Positions 26,577 through 34,568 of a DNA stretch of 59,059 nt are shown piece by piece. The DNA lies in assembly GCA_949740445.1 (NCBI GenBank), contig CATJIF010000053.1:1-59059 (forward strand), given 5' to 3'. A model generated the notes under the pieces. That model was not told the origin of the DNA. It saw nothing but the letters and a program-made list of their open reading frames with translations, and did not search any database. Within the stretch, counting starts at the first letter, position 1; each line of letters begins with the position of its first letter. Position numbers and translations under genes: made by a program. Source of the DNA: an uncultured Peptostreptococcaceae bacterium (GTDB lineage: Bacteria > Bacillota > Clostridia > Peptostreptococcales > Anaerovoracaceae).

Positions 26577-27016
26577 ATTTCGATATCTCCTTTCCATTTT
26601 TCTATCCGCAGATTTCTGGCCTTTGGGCAGTACCGGGCAATCCACTCTTTTGCCGTTTAGAACTGTTTCTGTGCGTTTTTATCGCGTTGGCGCAACTGGC
26701 CAGCCGTACGCACAGCCAGAGAAATACAGCGATGCCACCCCAATAAACAGCTATACTCGCAGCACACAGCAAAACCCGCATTCAGCCTTAAAATTACACG
26801 CTGAACCGGGCATTATGGTTTTGTGGTGCGATATATTCTCTGCGCTGAGTGCTACGATCACTCGTACAGGGCCGCAGGGTATTGGACGCACCTTGCGGCT
26901 TGCTGCTTTTGTTTCTCCGGGATTATTTTACTCTATCGCAAGAAAAATTACAATAGCCTTTTCCTCGAAATTTGGAGGAAGCAGGAATCTCCGCAATCCA
27001 ATCACATCAGGCTGAC
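26577..27016. other. 440-base stretch without a convincing gene
   Basis: Only short overlapping reading frames without ribosome binding sites occur. The left end is the upstream region of the lipoprotein gene. No strong hairpin or repeat was found. Confidence 0.4.
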
Positions 27017-27970
27017 TTATTCGATGATTCTTTGCTGAATGCGCTGCTGCAGCTGCTCTATCGCGCGTTCGTTTTCGCTTCGCAGGCGGCTGAGCAGCGG
27101 AAATATCTCCTGTCCGATCCTGCTCTGTACTGCCTCCATTTCCCTCTGAAATTTGTGAATTTGATCCTGCACCGCCCAGTCCACAAAGAAATTATCGAAA
27201 AACCAATCGGCAAAGCGCAGAAAATCCTGTCCGCTGATCTGATGGTCTACAGAAATGTCCACATCTTTCAGCTCTGCGCTCAATCGGTTTAAACGGCGCT
27301 GCAGCTCGGGCAGCGCACGCTCTGCCTCGTCCATGCTGCCCCGCTTTGCCATGGATACGAAAATCCCTCCTCCCATCATATCCCAGATGCCAAAACTCTC
27401 TGCGCTGCTGAGGGATTTTTGTATGAAGCGCAGCTGTTCCTCAGCGCTTTCAGCGGCGAGGCGCGCTTCTTCGATTTCGCGAAGCCGCGCTTTCGCATCG
27501 CCGATAGCGGCTTCGCTTTGCAGGATCTCCTCTGCGGCTTCCCCGCCTTTCTGCAAAAGCTCCTGTGCCCTTTTTTGGTAGCCCTGCTGGTAAGCAGCCT
27601 CACATCCGTCCAGAGTGCGGTACTCCCCTTGCAGCCTATCCCTTTCTTCGTTCAGCTGTGAAAGCTCTCGCAGGGCCGTCTCGTACTTTGCCCCGGCTGC
27701 CGCTGCTTCCAAGCGCTCCTGTTCGAGCACCTCTTCCCGGCTGCGAAACGCCGTCCGAAAAAAGCTGCGAATGCCGCCGGTTTCTATCTCCTGCACATCG
27801 GCTTCTTCTTTCTTCAGCTGCTGGTACAGCTCCTGGCTGTGCTGCGTCAGACGCACAATTTCCCCTTCAAGTGTAGAAAGCCTTCTCTGAATCCACGCCT
27901 TATGCTCTACAGTTTCTTTCAGCTGCTTTAGATCCGCCGCCCCGCTTTTCCATCCGTTTTCCTGCTTCAT
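27017..27970 (-). CDS. Coiled-coil protein of unknown function
   Basis: 317 residues, AAAGGGGATA before the ATG. Most of the chain is charged heptad-like helix (residues 8-60, 78-185, 215-315; for example LSQLNEERDRLQGEYRTL). An interruption GIWDMMGGGIFVSMAKRGSM lies around 194-213. No signal peptide or membrane segment. It follows the CmpB-family membrane protein by 17 bases and is probably the last gene of the methyltransferase operon. I do not recognise a family. Confidence 0.75.
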   Translation of the reverse strand: MKQENGWKSGAADLKQLKETVEHKAWIQRRLSTLEGEIVRLTQHSQELYQQLKKEEADVQEIETGGIRSFFRTAFRSREEVLEQERLEAAAAGAKYETALRELSQLNEERDRLQGEYRTLDGCEAAYQQGYQKRAQELLQKGGEAAEEILQSEAAIGDAKARLREIEEARLAAESAEEQLRFIQKSLSSAESFGIWDMMGGGIFVSMAKRGSMDEAERALPELQRRLNRLSAELKDVDISVDHQISGQDFLRFADWFFDNFFVDWAVQDQIHKFQREMEAVQSRIGQEIFPLLSRLRSENERAIEQLQQRIQQRIIE

Positions 27971-27987
27971 TTTCTATATCCCCTTTT

Positions 27988-28560
27988 CTACAAAATAAGC
28001 CCTGCAATGCGAATGAGAACGTCTGCCCCCATCGCGATGGCTGCCACCCAGAAATACCGGTTGATCTGCGCATCCTCCCGCGGCTCGAATACGCGCCGCA
28101 GGGCCGGATGCAGAAGATACATGATTACCATGCCGCCAAGTCCGAAGCGCAGGCTGGGATTCAGGGCGATTCTGCCCTGGAAGTGAAAGCCATAGCTTCG
28201 GTAATCCCAAAGCCATCCTCCGGTGGTATATTCTAAAAGATAGCTTGCCACAAGCTCTATCCCTGTGGCGATAAGAATAATCCCCACAAATACGAAGAGC
28301 GGCGTTAAATTGACGCTTTTCTGAAGAAAGGGCAGTTTACAGCGAACTTGCTTTTCCTTCAAGCGGTTTAGGCAGAGTAAAAATGCCAGCGCTCCGAAAC
28401 CATACACCGGGCAGTATGGCCCCCACAAGAATCCCCGGTTGGAAAATCCCCAGCGATAGACGACCACTTCTAAAAAAACCTCGTAGCACCAGCCGAGCAT
28501 GCTGTAAATGACAAAATATAAAAACCAGCGCTTCGCTTTCATCCTTATCCCGTCTCCCAT
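27988..28560 (-). CDS. CmpB-family putative ABC transporter permease (PF06541-like)
   Basis: 190 residues, GGAGG seven bases before the ATG. Five or so membrane segments and the family core FSNRGFLWGPYCPVYGFGA at about 40-58, plus the second motif YTTGGWLWDYRSYGFHFQGRIAL-like (core GGWLWDYR). The family is common in Firmicutes and named putative ABC-transporter type IV, but no ATPase is adjacent, and the function is not established. The gene lies between two coiled-coil genes in the same direction. Confidence 0.8.
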   Translation of the reverse strand: MGDGIRMKAKRWFLYFVIYSMLGWCYEVFLEVVVYRWGFSNRGFLWGPYCPVYGFGALAFLLCLNRLKEKQVRCKLPFLQKSVNLTPLFVFVGIILIATGIELVASYLLEYTTGGWLWDYRSYGFHFQGRIALNPSLRFGLGGMVIMYLLHPALRRVFEPREDAQINRYFWVAAIAMGADVLIRIAGLIL

Positions 28561-28605
28561 TCCTCATCCTCCGCGCCGTCACAAGGCGCCTTCCCCACCG
28601 CCTGC

Positions 28606-28670
28606 GCTATGCCGCAGGTATTTTGCTATCGCAGGTGTTTTTCTGCCATAGCTGTCTTGCTACCGCAGGC
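28606..28670. repeat. Three imperfect copies of a GCTAYCGCAGGY motif
   Basis: GCTATGCCGCAGGT (28606-28619), GCTATCGCAGGT (28625-28636) and GCTACCGCAGGC (28659-28670). The last copy includes the stop codon of the coiled-coil gene to the right. Probably local slippage or duplication; no function seen. Confidence 0.4.
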
Positions 28671-29691
28671 AGTCTGCGACTCCTTCGCGTTCCGGCATGC
28701 TTCGCACCCGTTCGCGCAGCAGGGAAAGCGTTTGCAAGTAGCGCGCAATCTCCTGCGCCGAACTGTTGCCGCTTCCCTTTTTATCCGTGACATCCTCGAT
28801 GAGGGTAAATCCATCTGCCATCAGGTCCTCCAGCGCAGGGAAGGAAATCTGCGGGCATTCCTTTTGCGCTGTGTTGACATAGCCGCGCAGCCGCATCAGT
28901 TTCTGCTTTGCCTGCGCCAGCCGGGAATGCGCCTTCAATGCATTGACAGGGCTGATTTCGCTTAACAGCAGCTGCGCGCATTTCAGCTCTTCCTCGACAT
29001 CGTCGATCAGGCGGAAAATTTCGTAACGCAGGGATTTATCATCGCTTACATCCACCTGGTTAAACACCCGCCACTGCTTCTTTGCTTTGTTCCACAGCTG
29101 CGTTACACCTTCCTCATCTGCTATTTCCCGAAGCTGCCCGGCAGCCTCCTTCAACCGCTGGGAAATCTCCTGAAAGCCGGTGGCCTGTGGCTCTTTTCCC
29201 TCTACTTCTACCGAATGCGCAGGCGCAGCGACTCCGGCGTCTTTGGGATCTTTGGCAGCTTCAGGGGGGGTGACGCCTTCAGAAGCATCGGCTTGTTTTA
29301 GCGGCCGAACCGCTTCTTCCAGCTTGGATTCTGTTTTTCCGTTTGTCTCTTCTTTCACGCCGAAATCAATTTGCACCTGTGGAAATTCCGGCATAAAATC
29401 CCAGGAAGGCTCGATTCCGTTTTGTTCTCTGCGAAGCCGCATGCGAAGCTGCCTCTGCCCGCGCTTTTCTTCCTCTAATCTACTGTTTGCTTCGCTGTAA
29501 GCCTGCCGCGCCTGATGCTCGTTTTGCAACGCTTCTTCCAGCCTGCGCTTTTTTCCGGGAATTGGCGCACCGTGCTCCAAAGCCTTTACTCTGTCCTCCG
29601 CTTCGTACAGCATTTGACGCAATCGTTCTACGTTCTGTTCTTCTCTTTTACAGCTTTCACAAGCTCTGTCATACGCTTCCTTCAATTCCAT
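28660..29691 (-). CDS. Coiled-coil protein linked to the orphan methyltransferase
   Basis: 343 residues from MELKEAYDRACESC (ATG 29691), which starts inside the last codons of the methyltransferase (23-base overlap). The N-terminal ~100 residues are coiled coil (NVERLRQMLYEAEDRVKALEH). A Pro/Ala/Glu-rich linker follows (about 115-175), then a second helical domain (SRLAQAKQKLMRLRGY). No enzyme motif, signal or membrane segment. The tight coupling suggests a job with the methyltransferase, but the family is unknown to me. Confidence 0.75.
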   Translation of the reverse strand: MELKEAYDRACESCKREEQNVERLRQMLYEAEDRVKALEHGAPIPGKKRRLEEALQNEHQARQAYSEANSRLEEEKRGQRQLRMRLRREQNGIEPSWDFMPEFPQVQIDFGVKEETNGKTESKLEEAVRPLKQADASEGVTPPEAAKDPKDAGVAAPAHSVEVEGKEPQATGFQEISQRLKEAAGQLREIADEEGVTQLWNKAKKQWRVFNQVDVSDDKSLRYEIFRLIDDVEEELKCAQLLLSEISPVNALKAHSRLAQAKQKLMRLRGYVNTAQKECPQISFPALEDLMADGFTLIEDVTDKKGSGNSSAQEIARYLQTLSLLRERVRSMPEREGVADCLR

Positions 29692-30640
29692 CCTCAGTTT
29701 CCCCGTTTCTGCCCGGCAGTGAATTTCTTTCCCAAAATACACCGTTGATATATCCCTGGATTTCGCTCCCCCTGGCAGCGGCCTCGAGGCGCTGCTCTGC
29801 CCACAGGCAATACTGCTGGTCAATTTCCACGCCCAGGTAGTGCCGTCCTAACTTTTTCGCTACAACGCTTGTAGTTCCCGAGCCGAGAAACGGATCGAAT
29901 ACCACATCGCCCGCCTTTGAGCTTGCCAGTATAATCTTTGCGCACAGCTTTTCCGGTTTTTGCGTTGGATGCGCGGTATTTTCCGGCATCGACCAGAAGG
30001 GGACTGTAATGTCATCCCAAAAATTAGACGGACAGGTGTCGCGGTAATTTCCAGCATCGGTTTTCGTCCAATCCTTCGGCTTTCCGTCCACGCGATAAGG
30101 AGCGATCACTTTTTTCCTGATCCGTACAGCGTCGAGGTGAAAGGTATATTGCCTTCCTTTCGTTGCAAACCAGATATCCTCCATCCCGTTTTTCCAGTTG
30201 GCCTTTGCCCCTCTTCCCTTTTCTCTCTGCCAGGTAATGCGGTTTTTTATGTTAAAATAGTCTCCTAATACGCGTCCTATAATCAAGCTGGTTTCCCAGT
30301 CGCAGCAGACGTAAATAGAGCCGCTGGGCTTTATCAGGGGATGGAGAGCCGAAAGCCACCGGCGGGTATATTCTTCGTATTCCTCTGCCCTGCACTTCGA
30401 AAATTTGCTGCTGTTAAATGTCTTTGTCAGGTTATACGGCGGATCTGCTATCACCAGATCCACGCTTTCTTCCGGCAGCTTCGGAAGAACCGAAAAGGTA
30501 TCTCCCAAGATGGTTTTATCCAGAATCGCTCCGATATCTTCTACCGGCTTTTCGACAGAAATACAGCGTTCTATATATCGCTGCCCCTCCGAAACAGGGG
30601 TATCTATCGTTTTGTTGCGCGGCGCTTTTTCCTTCGGCAT
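29669..30640 (-). CDS. Orphan beta-class site-specific DNA methyltransferase
   Basis: 323 residues. Motif order is that of beta-class enzymes: catalytic DPPYNLTK (about 66-73, preceded by VDLVIA) comes before the SAM motif DPFLGSGTTSVVAKKLGR (about 259). HPTQKPEKL lies between them. It resembles YhdJ-type N6-adenine methyltransferases; N4-cytosine activity is possible. No restriction gene is recognisable beside it. The next gene overlaps it and encodes a coiled-coil protein. The recognition site is unknown. Confidence 0.88.
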   Translation of the reverse strand: MPKEKAPRNKTIDTPVSEGQRYIERCISVEKPVEDIGAILDKTILGDTFSVLPKLPEESVDLVIADPPYNLTKTFNSSKFSKCRAEEYEEYTRRWLSALHPLIKPSGSIYVCCDWETSLIIGRVLGDYFNIKNRITWQREKGRGAKANWKNGMEDIWFATKGRQYTFHLDAVRIRKKVIAPYRVDGKPKDWTKTDAGNYRDTCPSNFWDDITVPFWSMPENTAHPTQKPEKLCAKIILASSKAGDVVFDPFLGSGTTSVVAKKLGRHYLGVEIDQQYCLWAEQRLEAAARGSEIQGYINGVFWERNSLPGRNGETEDGIEGSV

Positions 30641-30869
30641 AAGGGTTGCCTCTTTCTATCGCCTCTGTACGGTATAAAAACCGCCAGATGATTTTATATT
30701 GCCTCTGTGCTTTCCCCGGTTGTCAAGAGTGTAAACGCTCGTCTTGCCACATGCCATACAAAGCGATGTAAACCAAGAGGCAGGCACAAAACTCATGGCT
30801 ATTATATCGTAAAAAACGGGTATTTTCAATGAATTGCTTTATTTTATCTCTTTTGGTCGATAACGACAC

Positions 30870-30887
30870 ATGTGGGATATCCCACAT
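30870..30887. repeat. Perfect 18-base palindrome at the end of the MATE gene
   Basis: ATGTGGGATATCCCACAT reads the same on both strands and touches the MATE stop codon at 30887. No T-run follows, so it may be an operator or mRNA 3'-end hairpin. The surrounding 30641-30869 holds no gene I can support. Confidence 0.5.
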
Positions 30888-32218
30888 TACATATAGTGAT
30901 ACGCTCCCTGTTTTCTGATAAAAAACCAAACAGTTACAACAAGGGCCATGCCTTCTGCCACTACGATTGCCAGCCAGATGCCGTCCACTCCAAGAAGAGC
31001 GGGAAGGACCAATACTGCCACTATCTCAAATACCAGTACCCGCAGAAAGGAAATCAGCGCCGAGGTTGCACCGTCGCTGAGCGCCGTAAAAAAGCCGGAA
31101 CCAAACAATGTAAGCCCGCAGAATAAAAACGATAGGGAATACAGCTGAAACCCGCGGCAGGTCAACGACAGCAGCTGTTGGTCGTAGCCGACGAAAATTC
31201 CCGTCAGCGGCAGCGATATTGCTTCGGCCAGAGCCGTTAACACCCCACCTGCCACGGCCACGAGAAGCAGGCTTCTGCGAAAGAGATTTTTCAGCTCATC
31301 GTGATTCTTCGCACCGTAGTGATAGCTGATGATCGGTGCACTGCCGATAGAATACCCTAAAAAAATGGCAATGAATATAAAATTCACATACATGATAACG
31401 CCGTAAGCTGCCACGCCGTCTTCTCCCGAAAGGCGCATCAACTGAAAATTATATAAAATGCTTACGAGAGAGCTCGATACATTGCTCATCAGTTCGGAAG
31501 AGCCGTTGGTACAGGTTTTTAGAAGAATCTGTTTCTGCGGCTTTGCCCAAACGAGATGCAGCAGACTGCTGTTTTCTTTCAGAAAGTAAATCAGAGGAAC
31601 TCCGCCGCCTACAATCTGGCTGATCGCCGTCGCTGTTGCAGCTCCAGCCACACCCCAGTCAAAGACGGCGATAAACAAAGCGTCCAGCACCATATTGGTA
31701 ATGCCGGCAATCACGGTAACCGCAAGTCCCACCCCCGGTTTTTCCGCCGTTACAAAAAAACTTTGAAATACGCTTTGCAGAAGGAATGCTGTCAGTGCCA
31801 GCAAAACGATTCGCCCATACAATACGCAGTTTTCCAGCATTTCTCCTTCTGCGCCAAGAGCAAAAGCTATCGGCCGGATCAGAATAAATCCCAGAACAGT
31901 CAGAGCGATTCCGCCGCAGACAGTCATCTCAACCAGCATGGAAAAATATTGGTTGGCCCGGTTCCGATCCCCCTCTCCCAGCGTTCTCGATACGATAGCA
32001 CTGCCACCGGTTCCGACCATAAATCCCAGGGTTCCCATGATCATCAACACCGGCATTACCAGATTGATCGCCGCAAAGGGCGTTTTTCCCACAAAATTGG
32101 ATATGAATAATCCATCCACTACGCCATAGATTGACATAAATACCATCATTATAATTGATGGAAATACGAATCGGAGCAGATTTCGATATGTAAAATGATC
32201 TGATAACTGTATTTTCAT
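30887..32218 (-). CDS. MATE family efflux transporter (MepA-like)
   Basis: 443 residues with about twelve hydrophobic segments in two repeats. Typical MATE stretches include MMVFMSIYGVVDGLFISNFVG near the start and the second-half equivalent ELMSNVSSSLVSILYNFQL. GGTGAGGGCAT precedes the ATG. It would export cationic drugs or metabolites in exchange for Na+ or H+. It lies 30 bases behind the MarR gene and is presumably repressed by it. Confidence 0.92.
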   Translation of the reverse strand: MKIQLSDHFTYRNLLRFVFPSIIMMVFMSIYGVVDGLFISNFVGKTPFAAINLVMPVLMIMGTLGFMVGTGGSAIVSRTLGEGDRNRANQYFSMLVEMTVCGGIALTVLGFILIRPIAFALGAEGEMLENCVLYGRIVLLALTAFLLQSVFQSFFVTAEKPGVGLAVTVIAGITNMVLDALFIAVFDWGVAGAATATAISQIVGGGVPLIYFLKENSSLLHLVWAKPQKQILLKTCTNGSSELMSNVSSSLVSILYNFQLMRLSGEDGVAAYGVIMYVNFIFIAIFLGYSIGSAPIISYHYGAKNHDELKNLFRRSLLLVAVAGGVLTALAEAISLPLTGIFVGYDQQLLSLTCRGFQLYSLSFLFCGLTLFGSGFFTALSDGATSALISFLRVLVFEIVAVLVLPALLGVDGIWLAIVVAEGMALVVTVWFFIRKQGAYHYM

Positions 32219-32248
32219 ATGCCCTCACCTTTTCTTTCGCACCGCTGT

Positions 32249-32704
32249 TCAATTTTCTGGCAGCCGCAGCTGCACCGTGTTTTCGCGCAGCTTTTTCAGA
32301 TACATTTCAGTCAGCCGCACCAGCTCGCTTCCCTGGGACTGCATGTCTTCCAGGGCCGCAGTTTCTGCCTGAACCACCAAAAAAATTTCCTTCTCCACAA
32401 ATTGCCTTCCCTGTTCTGTCAGCAGAATGTGCATATCCCTGCCTCTTCCCTGCTTCAGTGTTAAAATCCCATCCTTTTGCAGTTTTCGAATGGTCGAATG
32501 GATGGTCTGCTTGCTCAGAAATGAGGCATTGCAGATATCCCTCTGAAGGCATCCCTCACCCATCTCGCAAATAAAATACAGCACAATAAAAGCGCTGTCG
32601 GAAATGCCCATGTGCAAGGCTATCTCGTGGTAAAGCTCGTCTATCCTTTTGTATAGCCGGTTAAATTCTTTCAATTCACAGTTTCCTGGAAATTCCATCA
32701 TCAT
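32249..32704 (-). CDS. MarR family transcriptional regulator
   Basis: 151 residues; three ATG codons in a row follow AAAGGGCGAG, so the start may be up to two codons later. Winged-helix features: GCLQRDICNASFLSKQTIHSTIRKLQKDGI (recognition helix) and RGRDMHILLTEQGRQF (wing). It heads a two-gene operon with the MATE pump. Two copies of a 16-base site overlap its promoter, so it very likely represses itself and the pump until a ligand binds. Confidence 0.92.
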   Translation of the reverse strand: MMMEFPGNCELKEFNRLYKRIDELYHEIALHMGISDSAFIVLYFICEMGEGCLQRDICNASFLSKQTIHSTIRKLQKDGILTLKQGRGRDMHILLTEQGRQFVEKEIFLVVQAETAALEDMQSQGSELVRLTEMYLKKLRENTVQLRLPEN

Positions 32705-32754
32705 CTCGCCCTTTCTTCTGCTCAGCTGCAGAATAAAACACGGTAAATCCTATA

Positions 32755-32807
32755 AGTCCGAAATCAGACTTAACAAGTATATTAGTCCGAAATCAGACTC
32801 AAGTCAA
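32755..32807 (-). promoter_or_regulatory. marR-MATE promoter with two MarR operators
   Basis: The 16-base sequence AGTCCGAAATCAGACT occurs at 32755-32770 and 32784-32799, 29 bases apart; each has AGTC/GACT arms (the first extends to TAAGTC/GACTTA). Minus-strand promoter: TTGACT (32807-32802), 17 bases, TAATAT (32784-32779). One operator fills the spacer, the other covers the start of transcription. Confidence 0.75.
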
Positions 32808-32847
32808 GCACAACTTCTAAAAATTCTTCCGACTCTTTAAAAAGTCG

Positions 32848-32876
32848 TTGACTTCCGATTTTTATTGCGGTATATT
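32848..32876 (+). promoter_or_regulatory. Promoter of the DUF3796-XRE pair
   Basis: TTGACT (32848-32853), 17 bases, TATATT (32871-32876). A GCGA/TCGC inverted repeat follows at 32890-32903, near the start of transcription. Confidence 0.7.
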
Positions 32877-32929
32877 TCTATCATAAAGAGCGAAATATAT
32901 CGCATTTTCAAAAGGAGGAAAAATGTTAT

Positions 32930-33289
32930 ATGAAGCGTAAAATCAATTACTTAGGTTTTTTATCTCTGCTCTCGTTGATCGCGGTTTTAGGATGGTGGAC
33001 AGAAAATACCAATCTATATGGCTTTTTCGGGTTCGCTTACTACCTTCATTACTTCTGGGTAATCCCGGATGAGTGCTTTCTTCTCAATGTCCAGAAAGCT
33101 GCTACGCTTGCATTTATGTCAGAAATGGTTTCTCTCGTCCCCTTCATGTTCGCCTGCGTCTTTGCGTTTGGCGCCGTAGAAGCGATTCCCGCAGCCTTTG
33201 GTTTAAGCTTCGCCGTAACCATTTTAGTCTTTACTTCTGCGATTATCGTATTAGAGTGGAGAGAGCAAAGGTGCGCGGCCAATGATTAA
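32930..33289 (+). CDS. Small membrane protein, DUF3796-like
   Basis: 119 residues with about four hydrophobic segments (LGFLSLLSLIAVLGWW at the start, AVTILVFTSAIIVLEW at the end). AAAGGAGGAAAA lies before the ATG with a slightly long spacing. Such proteins are commonly followed by a short XRE regulator, as here, with an 8-base overlap. The partner arrangement suggests the regulator's activity is tied to the membrane protein, but the role is unknown. Confidence 0.75.
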   Translation: MKRKINYLGFLSLLSLIAVLGWWTENTNLYGFFGFAYYLHYFWVIPDECFLLNVQKAATLAFMSEMVSLVPFMFACVFAFGAVEAIPAAFGLSFAVTILVFTSAIIVLEWREQRCAAND

Positions 33290-33479
33290 AAACCGCATCA
33301 AAGAATACAGGGCTAAATACGATATGAATCAGGAAACCTTGGCTAATCTCGTCGGTGTTCGAAGAGAAACGATTGGAAATCTGGAAAAAGGGAGATACAA
33401 CCCTTCGTTGGTTTTGGCATGGAACATCGCAAAGGTATTTGGTGTTTCGATTGAAGACATCTTTACAATCGAGGAATAA
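33282..33479 (+). CDS. XRE-family HTH regulator (YozG/SinR-like, short)
   Basis: 65 residues, essentially one HTH_3 domain: MIKNRIKEYRAKYDMNQETL, LANLVGVRRETIGNLEKGRY and PSLVLAWNIAKVFGVSIEDIF. It overlaps the preceding membrane-protein gene by 8 bases and ends just before a terminator. It probably binds its own promoter region. Confidence 0.9.
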   Translation: MIKNRIKEYRAKYDMNQETLANLVGVRRETIGNLEKGRYNPSLVLAWNIAKVFGVSIEDIFTIEE

Positions 33480-33483
33480 ACAG

Positions 33484-33508
33484 GGCGGCAAAGAGCCGCC
33501 TTTACTTT
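33484..33508 (+). terminator. Terminator of the DUF3796-XRE pair
   Basis: GGCGGC (33484-33489) pairs with GCCGCC (33495-33500), followed by TTTACTTT. It overlaps the stop of the convergent nitrilase gene. Confidence 0.65.
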
Positions 33509-34389
33509 CTGCGGTCTGCCCGCACAAATGGCGAATGGATATCCTCGCTTAACAGCAGGCCGTAGCGCCCGGGCCTCCGGTAGGCATTGCCGTGAACCTC
33601 TGTCGCACGATAGCGCCGCATGGCATCTATGGGAAAGGGCGCCAGATAAATTCCCTCGCGATCTCCCGCCTCTACAAGCAGCGTATCGCGGCCTCGAATC
33701 TGCCCTTCGCTGTTTTCTCCGTAGGCGATTCCGTCAAACGCGGAGGAATGGCCGTTGCAGTCCGGCTGTCCCAGCGCATAGTTGGCAGTAGCGATTCCCA
33801 CCATATTTTCGAAGGCTCTGGCCCGCAGCTGCGACAGGCGGTTAATCTCCATGGGGCAGGCATTGGGCACCAAAATCACCTCGGCGCCCTTCAGCATAAG
33901 AATCCGCGCGCTTTCAGGAAACTCCCTGTCGTAGCAGATCATCGCTCCAATCTGCACGCTGCCGCCCGCCGTATTCAGCTCTGCCGCATAGAAATCATCG
34001 CCGGGCGTCAGCCTGCTTTCCTCGCCGAAATCGCAGGTGTGCACCTTTGCGTATGTCAGCACCAGGCTGCCAAAGCGGTCGATTACTGTTACTGTATTGC
34101 GCGGCTGAGGTGAAAACCGTTCCAGATAGGTAATCGCTATGGCCATATCCAGTTCCGCCGCCAGAGACCGGAAAGCACCAATAAAAGTTCCCTCTCTGGC
34201 GATGGCTTCGTCCTTCAGTGCTGCCGCATCCTTTTCCATGCCGTAGCCGTTGCTCCACATTTCGGGAAACAGCGCCAGATCCGCTCCTGCCGCCTTCGCC
34301 TTGCGGCAAAATTCCACTCCTTTACGCAGATTGCCCTCCTGTGTTTTTTCCGCTGTCATCTGCAGCAATGCCACTGTAAAAGTATTCAA
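33502..34389 (-). CDS. Carbon-nitrogen hydrolase (nitrilase superfamily)
   Basis: 295 residues if translation begins with TTG at 34389, which follows AAGGAG by six bases; the longer reading from ATG 34491 has no site and adds non-conserved residues. The catalytic triad is visible: E43 (LALFPEMW), K115 (TYAKVHTCDF) and C152 (GAMICYDREFPES). The family hydrolyses amides or carbamoyl groups (N-carbamoylputrescine amidase, omega-amidase and similar); the exact substrate is uncertain. Converges with the XRE gene. Confidence 0.88.
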   Translation of the reverse strand: MNTFTVALLQMTAEKTQEGNLRKGVEFCRKAKAAGADLALFPEMWSNGYGMEKDAAALKDEAIAREGTFIGAFRSLAAELDMAIAITYLERFSPQPRNTVTVIDRFGSLVLTYAKVHTCDFGEESRLTPGDDFYAAELNTAGGSVQIGAMICYDREFPESARILMLKGAEVILVPNACPMEINRLSQLRARAFENMVGIATANYALGQPDCNGHSSAFDGIAYGENSEGQIRGRDTLLVEAGDREGIYLAPFPIDAMRRYRATEVHGNAYRRPGRYGLLLSEDIHSPFVRADRRK

Positions 34390-34568
34390 GACCCGCTCCT
34401 TTTTTACCGCTTTGCAATATCCCGGCCCTTTGCAGACTCTTGCATCGTCCATTTCTTCTGTTAAATTTATACGATCCTGCTCTTCCTGCAAATCCCCGCA
34501 GTTCCGGTTCTCTGCGGATTTCTGTACAGTCTGCTCTTCTGCATATTTTCGTGGTTTTTCTTATCTTC

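Noticed and set aside
26823..27038. 71-codon frame in the gap right of the lipoprotein
   Set aside because: No ribosome binding site and a composition unlike a protein; several overlapping frames are equally long here.
30723..30929. 68-codon reverse frame overlapping the MATE end
   Set aside because: It overlaps the MATE C-terminus out of frame and lacks a ribosome site.
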